From Candidatus Jidaibacter sp. (GTDB lineage Bacteria; Pseudomonadota; Alphaproteobacteria; Rickettsiales; Midichloriaceae), in assembly GCA_021298045.1 (NCBI GenBank), contig JAJTHY010000123.1, positions 1 to 20,033 on the forward strand: 20,033 nucleotides of DNA, written 5' to 3'. Below, piece by piece: positions 14,262-20,033 of this stretch; position 1 is the stretch's first letter; the number at the start of each line of letters is the position of its first letter. The notes under the pieces were generated by a model. That model did not search any database, was not told the DNA's origin, and saw only the letters and a list, made by a program, of their open reading frames with translations. The position numbers were made by a program, and so were the translations under genes.

Positions 14262-14891
14262 TTAATGTCCAGTTGTTTCATCAGCCAGAGGTGCTACTAA
14301 CGCAGGGTCCACGGCTTCTTTATGGTGATGATGGTGATGAATTCCAAATGCGCCTTCAACTTTATTGATAACATGTTCAACCTTTTCATGAATCGCTTTT
14401 CTTGCAGCAAGCAGGTCATGCTTTATTTCTTTTAAGACCGGTTTGATATCGGATTTATAGAATGCTGCAAATTTAGCCCCAGCAGCTTCTAACGCAGACA
14501 CTGTGACTTTGGCATCTTCTATTATATTGGAAACTTCATTCACAGCCCCATCAATGTTGCCAGTGCTAACATCCGCAACAAGCTTAGTAACTCCACTAGC
14601 TATCTCTATAACAGACTTAGCTGCACTTTTAACATCTGCACTCTTCATATTGCTTTTATCAAGCTTGGCGTTCAACGCATCAAGTTGCTCTTGAATACCA
14701 TTTAAGTCTTTATGCTCTATATCCTGCTTAATCTCATTGATGGTTTTTGATGCATCGCTAGCTACATTTTTTATATTGCTTATTACCTCAGATGGTTTGG
14801 TGCCTTTTTCTACACCTAGCACCGTGCTTAGGCTTTTGCCTATTTCAACAATCTTAGTAACTTGATCTAAATTCAAATTATTGTCTGCCAT
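14262..14891 (-). CDS. Unrecognised 209-aa helical protein with natural His6 tract
   Basis: I do not recognise a family. The protein begins MADNNLNLDQVTKIVEIGKS and looks almost entirely alpha-helical. It has an N-terminal acidic/amphipathic part (1-80), a small-residue-rich centre (about 84-145, many A, S, V, with VADVSTGNIDGAVNEVSNII), then a Lys/His-rich amphipathic stretch (150-178). A run of six histidines (185-190) and an acidic tail follow. There is no signal peptide and no membrane segment. AGGAG lies 7 bases before the ATG, so translation should be efficient. Its first ten residues match those of the small gene at 14998-15132, and its centre resembles the 15136-15591 protein. It is followed by a strong terminator. 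It could be a phasin-like, structural or secreted protein; none is shown. Confidence 0.82.
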   Translation of the reverse strand: MADNNLNLDQVTKIVEIGKSLSTVLGVEKGTKPSEVISNIKNVASDASKTINEIKQDIEHKDLNGIQEQLDALNAKLDKSNMKSADVKSAAKSVIEIASGVTKLVADVSTGNIDGAVNEVSNIIEDAKVTVSALEAAGAKFAAFYKSDIKPVLKEIKHDLLAARKAIHEKVEHVINKVEGAFGIHHHHHHKEAVDPALVAPLADETTGH

Positions 14892-14997
14892 TTTCTGCTC
14901 CTATTGGGTTTACAACATCAATCATTTCATTATTAAGTGATGCATTGCAATATTAATTTAATAATTATAAGGAGATTTTTATATTGACTTTGGGCAG

Positions 14998-15132
14998 CTA
15001 TAAAGCTCTATCGCAATACAGAGTATCTTGATGATCAAAATCATCTTCATGGAGGATTATTTCTCCATACCTTCCTGCAGTGATTTCAAAAAGTTCATAG
15101 ATTTGATCTAAATTTAAATTATTTTCATCCAT
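14998..15132 (-). CDS. Small 44-aa protein sharing the N-terminus of its neighbour
   Basis: The ORF reads MDENNLNLDQIYELFEITAG, then an acidic stretch ending in YCDRAL and TAG. It begins 3 bases after the stop of the 15136-15591 gene, so translation could be coupled. I see no good Shine-Dalgarno. Codons 4-10 (AATAATTTAAATTTAGATCAA) match the corresponding codons of the 14262-14891 gene at 20 of 21 bases, after which the sequences diverge except for E/F-E-I spacing. It is either a real small protein or a partial duplication of the neighbour's 5' end. Confidence 0.5.
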   Translation of the reverse strand: MDENNLNLDQIYELFEITAGRYGEIILHEDDFDHQDTLYCDRAL

Positions 15133-15135
15133 TTG

Positions 15136-15591
15136 TTAGCTACCTAAATTATCAATATCTTGATGCAGTTCGGCATCTTTATGGAGTGGACTGTCCTCAT
15201 CTGATCCAGATCCCTCGCTCTCAATCTTCTTAGCCTTTTCTTTGTTGTGCTTATGTTTTTGCTTGTGCTTTTTATACTTTACCTTAACAGCATGTCCAGC
15301 ACTAACAACCCATTTACCTACATCTAAAATATCCCCAACTGCATCGATAGATGCCTCCGCTATACCTTGAGGGTTAAGTGTAATAGCAGCGCTTGCTAGA
15401 TTAGTTGCATCTGTGGCCAAACCTACTAACACTTTCTGAGGTGGATTTACTTCTTTCCAAAGAACATCATTATTTTTTAGGTGTTTTCCGGTTCTTTCAA
15501 ATTTATCGCATAGGTGTTGGAATTGATTAAAGTTCATGCCTTGTTGAAATTTATCCAGAATCTTTTTCAAGCTTCGCCCAGTTCTTGCCAT
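15136..15591 (-). CDS. Unrecognised 151-aa basic/helical protein
   Basis: I do not recognise a family. The N-terminal third is amphipathic and basic (MARTGRSLKKILDKFQQ). The centre (about 54-103) is rich in A, V, I and G, with LATDATNLASAAITLNPQG and AVGDILDVGKWVVSAGHA. Then comes a Lys/His block at 104-122 (KVKYKKHKQKHKHNKEK region) and an acidic, serine-rich tail (123-151). The centre resembles residues 95-142 of the 14262 protein, suggesting distant paralogy. GAGGAG lies 4 bases before the ATG, and TTAAAC/TATAAT promoter boxes are at 15625-15654. There is no signal peptide. It heads the three-gene group that ends at the 14204 terminator. Confidence 0.8.
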   Translation of the reverse strand: MARTGRSLKKILDKFQQGMNFNQFQHLCDKFERTGKHLKNNDVLWKEVNPPQKVLVGLATDATNLASAAITLNPQGIAEASIDAVGDILDVGKWVVSAGHAVKVKYKKHKQKHKHNKEKAKKIESEGSGSDEDSPLHKDAELHQDIDNLGS

Positions 15592-15624
15592 GATCTCCTC
15601 GGAATACTGAGGTTAGTAATAATA

Positions 15625-15654
15625 ATTATAATTAAATCATATAATTGAGTTTAA
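15625..15654 (-). promoter_or_regulatory. Possible promoter of the 15591-14262 gene group
   Basis: On the minus strand TTAAAC (15654-15649) and a perfect TATAAT (15630-15625) are 18 bases apart, about 34 bp before the ATG at 15591. The surrounding DNA is very AT-rich, so chance matches are likely. Confidence 0.4.
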
Positions 15655-15678
15655 ATGCAACATAAATTTATATGAAGG

Positions 15679-16326
15679 TTAATTACTAAACTCAATTTTG
15701 GTTAGACGTAAAAAATCTTCCAAAACTTCAACATCCTTGATGCCCGGGGAGCCTTCTAAAGTGGAAGAGGCGTTAATAATATTAACGCCTGATTCTCTAA
15801 CGGCATCGCACACATTAAATTTATTTATTCCACCAGATAAGATCTTAAATTTTTGGGTAGATGCATTTCTCACTAAACCCCAATCAAAAGTATTTTCCGG
15901 CTGCTGGATGTAAAATGAGTTGTTCGCTTGAGCTTCAAATAAAAACCCCTCGACATATGGCTCGAAACTCTGCAATAGGTTGTTATCCAATGAGCTTCCA
16001 ACATATACGGTTTTGATTAATTTTAAATTATGCTTGGAGCTTAGATACTCCGCTTGTTCAAATGGCTCATTATCATCTAATTGATAATAATCTGGGTTAA
16101 AAGAATGTTGTATTTCCTTAATAAGGTTTTTATCAGGTTTCACCACTACAGCAACTTTTTTGATATTTGGCGGAATTATTTGCGCAAATTCATAAGCATG
16201 ATTAAACGACATGTTCCTGGGAGAGTTATCATAAAACACAACTCCTAAATAACTTACCCCGTGCTTAATGCAGGCATTCAAAGCCTCTAGTGTAGTTATT
16301 CCGCTAATTTTTACCCGTATACTCAT
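15679..16326 (-). CDS. Divergent phosphoribosylanthranilate isomerase-like protein (TrpF-like, catalytic residues changed)
   Basis: The TIM-barrel pattern of TrpF is clear from the ATG at 16326 (215 aa): RVKISGITTLEALNACIKHG, LGVVFYDNSPRNMS, NTFDWGLV, KILSGGINKFNV and GSPGIKD. TrpF isomerises phosphoribosylanthranilate in tryptophan synthesis. The key residues differ. The catalytic Cys of VKICGIT is S8, the catalytic Asp of LLLDT is E131 (GFLFEAQ), the LHG segment reads LDD, and the DVSSGVE phosphate loop reads INASSTLE. The substrate Arg (R37) remains. No other trp gene is in the window. It may be inactive or altered in function. Earlier ATGs at 16356 and 16386 are possible, and no start has a good ribosome-binding site. 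Confidence 0.75.
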   Translation of the reverse strand: MSIRVKISGITTLEALNACIKHGVSYLGVVFYDNSPRNMSFNHAYEFAQIIPPNIKKVAVVVKPDKNLIKEIQHSFNPDYYQLDDNEPFEQAEYLSSKHNLKLIKTVYVGSSLDNNLLQSFEPYVEGFLFEAQANNSFYIQQPENTFDWGLVRNASTQKFKILSGGINKFNVCDAVRESGVNIINASSTLEGSPGIKDVEVLEDFLRLTKIEFSN

Positions 16327-16426
16327 TAGCTTTTTGAGAATTTTACTATCATTCATCCTATAATTGAACTTGTTGCGCAGCAACATAAAAAATTAACTAT
16401 ATGGTTTTAAAAGGAAGAAAAGTTTG

Positions 16427-16442
16427 TTAAGATTTTTCTTAA
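16427..16442. promoter_or_regulatory. Perfect TTAAGA/TCTTAA inverted repeat upstream of fliG
   Basis: TTAAGA (16427-16432), TTTT, TCTTAA (16437-16442) lies 18 bp before the fliG ATG, in the 74-bp divergent spacer with the TrpF-like gene. It could be an operator. It is short and AT-rich, so it may be chance. Confidence 0.3.
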
Positions 16443-16460
16443 TTATTTGTATATGCGAAA

Positions 16461-17462
16461 ATGAGTGAAGAACTAAATGGGATTCAAAAGGCGGCGATAC
16501 TGCTAATCGCGTTAAACCAAGAAATGGCAGCAAAAATTTTCTCGCTCATGGAAGATGACGAGATTAAAGAAATTTCACTCGCCATGTCCTCCATGGGTCA
16601 TGTAAGTCCAGAAAATATTGAAAAAGTGGTCGCAGAATTTAATGGAGAAATTAAACAGTCCATTTCCTTTATAGGGAATATACAGAACACAGAACGTTTG
16701 CTCCGCAAAATTCTCAGCGATGATAAGGTAAATAGTATATTGGAAGATATTAGAGGCCCATCCGGTAAAAATATTTGGGATAAGTTAAGTAATGTAAGTG
16801 AAGAAGTATTAGCAAATTACATAAAAAACGAATATCCACAAACCGCTGCCTTGATACTTAGTAAGATACCGTCACAACAAGCGGCTAACGTTTTAAAAAT
16901 ATTATCTCCAGAGTTTGCATTTGAAGTTATCAAAAGAATTTTAGCTATGGATCCTGTCAAAAAGGAGGTGCTAGATAAAGTTGAAAAAACCTTAAGGCAT
17001 GAATTTATCTCTGGCGTTACTAAAATTCAGAAGAACGATTTCAACCAAATCATGGCTGAGATTTTTAACAACTTCGACCGCATCACTGAAACTAAATATA
17101 TGACTCTACTTGAGGAGCACAGTGCTGAATCTGCAGATAAAATTAAAAAACTCATGTTTACTTTCAATGATATCGCTAGAATTGATAATTCAGGCATACA
17201 ACAGATATTAAAAGTTGTTGATAAAGCTAAGCTACCTATTGCGATGAAAGGTGCTTCTGAAGACTTGCGCAAGAAATTCATGGACAATATGTCGCAGCGA
17301 GCTGTGAAAATTCTTCAGGAAGAAATAGAGGGATTGGGCCCTGTGCGATTAAAAGATGTATACGAAGCTCAAGGTGCGCTCATTACGATTGCAAGAGATT
17401 TAATAGGCAGGGGCGAAATAAAGTTATCAGATGGCAACGATTCAGATCAATTAATTTACTAA
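16461..17462 (+). CDS. fliG: Flagellar motor switch protein FliG
   Basis: FliG links the MS ring (FliF) to the switch proteins FliM/FliN and carries the torque-generating C-terminal domain. The 333-aa protein is full length. The N-domain opens GIQKAAILLIALNQEMAAKI. The middle domain has NEYPQTAALILSKIPSQQAA (Y for the usual H of the EHPQ motif). The C-terminal domain has MKGASEDLRKKFMDNMSQRA and LGPVRLKDVYEAQ, retaining the charged torque-helix residues. No strong Shine-Dalgarno is seen. A fliH-like gene follows after 9 bp. fliF, its usual upstream neighbour, is absent, and the gene before it is divergent. This suggests dispersed flagellar genes. Confidence 0.96.
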   Translation: MSEELNGIQKAAILLIALNQEMAAKIFSLMEDDEIKEISLAMSSMGHVSPENIEKVVAEFNGEIKQSISFIGNIQNTERLLRKILSDDKVNSILEDIRGPSGKNIWDKLSNVSEEVLANYIKNEYPQTAALILSKIPSQQAANVLKILSPEFAFEVIKRILAMDPVKKEVLDKVEKTLRHEFISGVTKIQKNDFNQIMAEIFNNFDRITETKYMTLLEEHSAESADKIKKLMFTFNDIARIDNSGIQQILKVVDKAKLPIAMKGASEDLRKKFMDNMSQRAVKILQEEIEGLGPVRLKDVYEAQGALITIARDLIGRGEIKLSDGNDSDQLIY

Positions 17463-17471
17463 TGGCACCTT

Positions 17472-18146
17472 ATGAATATAACAAAGCTGAATTTAAAAGA
17501 GTTAAACAATCTTGTGAACAATAATGATTCGGTTATTCAGCCGATTGAAAATATTGTAAAAGCTAATGAGCAAGATAATGCAAAGCATGTAACCAAAATT
17601 AATGCGGGAGTAGAAAAAGTAGTTAATTTTGGAGAAGATGAGGCTCGTAAATTAGAAGTGGAGTTGGCCAAGCTGGAAGTAGAAAAATTAATGTTGGAAC
17701 AAAATACCCTAACCCAAAATACTCTTACAGAAATAAAAACGTTGCTTGCCGACATTGAAAGGCAGCAGCAGGTTCACTTTACAGAGTTCTCGAAAAATGT
17801 TTTGTTATTCGTAAAAAACTTAAGCGATAAGATATTTAATAATCCTATATTTGGCAAAACTATAGCAGATAATATGATATCGCATATTAATGAGATTATC
17901 AAAAAGGTTAAAAGCTCATCATCTCTCAACATCAAAATTCCCAAGGACATGAGCGAGTCTGTTAAGGCATCGTTAATAGATGCTTTTAAATCCACAGCCG
18001 CCAAGTTAAATATTGAGATAATAGAGCACGAAGAAGAAAACAGGAGCGTGTCAATTGAATGGGAGACTGGTAAAGCGGATCTGGAAATTGATAAGCCGCT
18101 AAAAGCTATTGAAGAAGAGCTGCACAAATTTGATAGTAAAAGTTAA
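17472..18146 (+). CDS. fliH: FliH-like flagellar export ATPase regulator
   Basis: The 224-aa protein has no strongly conserved motif. It has the FliH layout: a variable N-terminus, a long coiled coil (about 55-100, EDEARKLEVELAKLEVEKLM region), then an alpha/beta C-terminal domain with SLNIKIPKDMSESVKASLI and RSVSIEWETGKADLEID. The W-E-x-G-x-A-D/E-x-D motif near the end is typical of alphaproteobacterial FliH, which binds and restrains the export ATPase FliI. Its place 9 bp after fliG supports the call. It ends 17 bp from the convergent LRR gene. Confidence 0.75.
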   Translation: MNITKLNLKELNNLVNNNDSVIQPIENIVKANEQDNAKHVTKINAGVEKVVNFGEDEARKLEVELAKLEVEKLMLEQNTLTQNTLTEIKTLLADIERQQQVHFTEFSKNVLLFVKNLSDKIFNNPIFGKTIADNMISHINEIIKKVKSSSSLNIKIPKDMSESVKASLIDAFKSTAAKLNIEIIEHEEENRSVSIEWETGKADLEIDKPLKAIEEELHKFDSKS

Positions 18147-18168
18147 TAATATTATGTTTAGTATTATT
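18145..18168. terminator. AT-only inverted repeat between convergent genes
   Basis: AATAATA (18145-18151) and TATTATT (18162-18168) are reverse complements around a 10-base loop, in the 17-bp space between the fliH-like and LRR gene ends. It could work weakly as a two-way terminator, but it has no GC pairs. Confidence 0.25.
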
Positions 18169-19339
18169 TATATTGGCAATCTTTGTTTAAAGCAATTGTC
18201 AAGAAATCAAAAAACTTAGATTTAGCAACAACCTCTTTGCCAAGATACTGCGTCCTTGATTTTAAGTATCCCTCGCTAACCATATTCAATGGCATAACTG
18301 AGTTAAAAATTACATATTTCAATTCATCCGGAAGTGAGCAAAAAGGGGAGTCAGTCTGCAGCAAACTAATACCTAAATACATAATCGCTCTATCACTATG
18401 CTTTTTCAAAGAACTATTAATAATTAGCGAAAGTTTGCATTTATTGACGTCCGCTAAATGTACATTAAAATCAATTGCATTGCTTGAGGAATTAATTTTG
18501 TCGATAAAATAAGATATTCCATCTATTGATAGTGGATTCTCTTTTAGACTAATGCTGCAACTCTGAGGTAAATTATAATTACATATTGCATTAGCCAAAT
18601 ACATAAATCCAATATCAGATATCTTATTGTTTTCTAAGTTAATGGTTATTCCATTTGTTTTGCCTCTCAAGGAGTTAATTATCGAAGTGAAGCCAAAATC
18701 TTCAATTTGATTGCTTTTTAAATTAATATTCATGCCAACTGGATAGTTAGCGAGGATCTTGTCGAATTTTTGCGCCCCTTTGTTATCAATATCCATATCC
18801 TCTAAATCAAAACAAAAGCTTTGCTTGTAATATGGTAAAATTGGTATAATTGGTGCGATTTTATCAATCACTTTATTACCTGATCCCAATACTGATATAA
18901 AGCTTTCAGAGCCCCAAAATTTTTCACCAAGCTCGAAATAAGAGGTTAATAATTCAGTGGGGACGTCTTGAATTTCGACACTATAGGAAAATTTTTCATA
19001 AGTGAAATCTTCACGTTTCATTAATTCAACAATTGCTTTTATAAAAGCTGAACTTGAGCTACTACGAGTGCTTAGCTCAATGTGCAATCCGTTGGGTATC
19101 AGATTGCTTGAGAGTGTATTTACCAGATGGGTTATATGCTCAGATGTGTTTTCTAATCCTCTAATCCTTACATGTCCATCTTCAACTAATTCTCCATTAA
19201 AAACTAAATCTATAAATTTTTCTAAACGGCAGTTTATCATTGTGATTTTTATAGAAAATTGCATATGTTTTATTTTATAAAACAGCCAATAAAAAAATTC
19301 TATAACATTTTTTAAATCAAAATAAATTTCCGATTGCAT
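18164..19339 (-). CDS. Leucine-rich-repeat protein with C-terminal F-box/PRANC-like motif (candidate effector)
   Basis: The 391-aa protein contains ribonuclease-inhibitor-type LRRs at about 176-300. The clearest are MNINLKSNQIEDFGFTSII and ITINLENNKISDIGFMYLA, about 28 residues apart, and SISLKENPLSIDGISYFI. Near the C-terminus (334-354) CSLPDELKYVIFNSVMPLNM resembles an F-box (LPDEL..IF..L...D/N-L), and its C-terminal placement recalls PRANC domains of poxvirus and rickettsial proteins. Such domains recruit host SCF ubiquitin ligase, so a role in host manipulation is possible but unproven. An aromatic hydrophobic patch occupies residues 13-23; there is no typical signal peptide. Starts at 19264 or 19240 are alternatives; none has a ribosome-binding site. 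Confidence 0.8.
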   Translation of the reverse strand: MQSEIYFDLKNVIEFFYWLFYKIKHMQFSIKITMINCRLEKFIDLVFNGELVEDGHVRIRGLENTSEHITHLVNTLSSNLIPNGLHIELSTRSSSSSAFIKAIVELMKREDFTYEKFSYSVEIQDVPTELLTSYFELGEKFWGSESFISVLGSGNKVIDKIAPIIPILPYYKQSFCFDLEDMDIDNKGAQKFDKILANYPVGMNINLKSNQIEDFGFTSIINSLRGKTNGITINLENNKISDIGFMYLANAICNYNLPQSCSISLKENPLSIDGISYFIDKINSSSNAIDFNVHLADVNKCKLSLIINSSLKKHSDRAIMYLGISLLQTDSPFCSLPDELKYVIFNSVMPLNMVSEGYLKSRTQYLGKEVVAKSKFFDFLTIALNKDCQYK

Positions 19340-19397
19340 ACAAATTATGATTGCTGCAAGGTATAAAGATTGGCAAACGCTTTAACTATTATAGACC

Positions 19398-19733
19398 ATG
19401 ACTCAGAAAAATATATCTTGCATCAAGCGCAACATTGGTGAGGTTAATATAACTATTCGCGCTTTTTTAACCGACATGGATAAAGGTATAATAAATGATC
19501 TTAGCAATCTAGACTTAGCTGTTACGGAAATATGCTCGCAAATATCTGCTTTGTCAAAACCATCGTTTGCCATCGTAGAGCCGCATTTTGCTGACATGCT
19601 AGATAAAGTAAAAGAACTAAAAGAGTTCTTATCCACTGAGCTTGAGGCAACTAGCAGAAGGATTAAAGATGTTGATAGTTATACAAAAGCATCAAGGAAG
19701 TATGGTGTGCCTGCTGCTAATGATAATCTTTAG
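19398..19733 (+). CDS. Unrecognised 111-aa helical protein
   Basis: I do not recognise it. The product is predicted mostly helical and amphipathic from its heptad-like pattern (for example LDKVKELKEFLSTELEATSR), with no signal peptide and no membrane segment. It ends in the polar GVPAANDNL. Size and helical make-up would suit a flagellar chaperone or similar adaptor, and fliG/fliH lie nearby, but the LRR gene stands between and no motif supports this. It is divergent from the LRR gene with a 58-bp spacer. Its last 42 bp overlap the opposite-strand ORF ending at 19692. Confidence 0.6.
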   Translation: MTQKNISCIKRNIGEVNITIRAFLTDMDKGIINDLSNLDLAVTEICSQISALSKPSFAIVEPHFADMLDKVKELKEFLSTELEATSRRIKDVDSYTKASRKYGVPAANDNL

Positions 19734-19943
19734 TGGTTCTGGAGCCTGCGATTCGGAATGTTTTTCTATTTTTAATAATAGCTCCAAAATACGTTTTGTT
19801 ACGTTATCTTTGAGAAATATATCAATAGCATAATTGCGAACCTTTTCTGGACTTAAACCAGCCTTTAAGCAAACGTCTTCGAAAGCTTTGCCTGGGAGTG
19901 TCAAGATAAGTGTGTAAGTTGAAGAAAAGCAGGTTTCGAACAA
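19692..19943 (-). pseudogene. Possible remnant of a phage terminase small subunit/HTH protein
   Basis: This is an 83-codon ORF opening at TTG right after an in-frame TGA. The stretch GKAFEDVCLKAGLSPEKVRN and then IFLKDNVTKRILELL follows the pattern A-G-x-S-x-x-x-x-R-x-x-A...V-x-x-R-I-x-E-L. That pattern is common in the helix-turn-helix domain of phage terminase small subunits and related DNA-binding proteins. There is no large subunit or other phage gene in view. Its start lies inside the left arm of the inverted repeat at 19928-20003, so the 5' end may have been cut by an insertion or deletion. The resemblance is from memory and weak. It may not be coding. Confidence 0.3.
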
Positions 19944-20003
19944 TCAGCGAATAGGCAGATTAAGTATAGCCAGTTTGAGCTGATTGTTTGAGAGAAACCT
20001 GCT
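19928..20003. repeat. Long inverted repeat at the right edge
   Basis: The left arm (19928-19948) reads AGCAGGTTTC then GAACAATCAGC. The right arm (19979-20003) is its reverse complement except for one mismatch and a 4-base bulge (TCTC on the minus strand). The loop is 30 bases. On the minus strand the structure is followed by TTTTCTT, so it might act as a terminator for a gene to the right. It could also be the ends of a small inserted element. Confidence 0.7.
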
Positions 20004-20033
20004 ATAAATAACTTAAACTTATATGAGGACAAA

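Noticed and set aside
14262..14891. Vector or expression-tag contamination because of the His6 codons
   Set aside because: The frame continues past the tract into a native AT-rich tail, stop and terminator. Codon use and context match the neighbours.

Overview
The window reads as chromosome from an AT-rich, probably host-associated alphaproteobacterium of the Rickettsiales type. Three things point there. The 7Fe ferredoxin FdxA, a TrxB-like ferredoxin-NADP reductase and TsaD are of alphaproteobacterial or rickettsial type. Intergenic DNA holds palindromic junk repeats whose conceptual translation (CEERNDEAIQ, CHSCEGRNL) is common in such genomes. There is also a eukaryote-like leucine-rich-repeat protein. 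Flagellar genes (fliG, a fliH-like gene) and a cbb3-oxidase assembly gene (ccoS) argue against classical Rickettsia and for a Midichloria- or Jidaibacter-like lineage. That placement is inference and no database search was run.

Layout. Positions 1-371 hold a large hairpin and one doubtful 66-codon ORF. Positions 372-2103 (minus) carry rlmE and tsaD, overlapping by 8 bp. Positions 2104-2540 are a composite repeat block: two near-identical 89/93-bp palindromic elements flank a GTCAT-type palindrome and five exact-length 21-bp tandem units. From 5183 down to 2541 (minus) run tRNA-Leu(UAG), a degenerate ribH, nusB, a short ccoS, a class I amidotransferase and an rluB-type pseudouridine synthase, mostly overlapping or nearly touching. 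From 5286 to 7184 (plus) run fdxA, an MltB-like lytic transglycosylase and rlpA. Positions 7209-14100 (minus) form a tightly packed operon: alpha/beta hydrolase, ferredoxin-NADP reductase, yejA, yejF, long-form hpf, rlmN. It has a recognisable promoter at 14134-14162.

The right part is more accessory. Positions 14262-15591 (minus) hold three unrecognised genes. Two of them share an N-terminal peptide, two may share a core domain, and the group ends in a clear Rho-independent terminator. Next is a TrpF-like gene with both catalytic residues replaced. fliG and a fliH-like gene (plus) follow. Then comes a divergent LRR gene with a C-terminal F-box/PRANC-like motif (candidate effector), a small helical protein, and at the right edge a terminase/HTH-like fragment next to a long inverted repeat.

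How the parts fit together. The housekeeping genes cover rRNA and tRNA modification (rlmE, tsaD, rluB, rlmN), ribosome hibernation (hpf), peptidoglycan remodelling (mltB-like, rlpA), peptide uptake (yejA/yejF, permeases not present here) and low-potential electron transfer (fdxA plus its probable reductase). The best candidates for undescribed biology are the 14262-15591 gene trio, the LRR/F-box-like protein, and two likely pseudoenzymes (RibH-like, TrpF-like) kept as intact ORFs.
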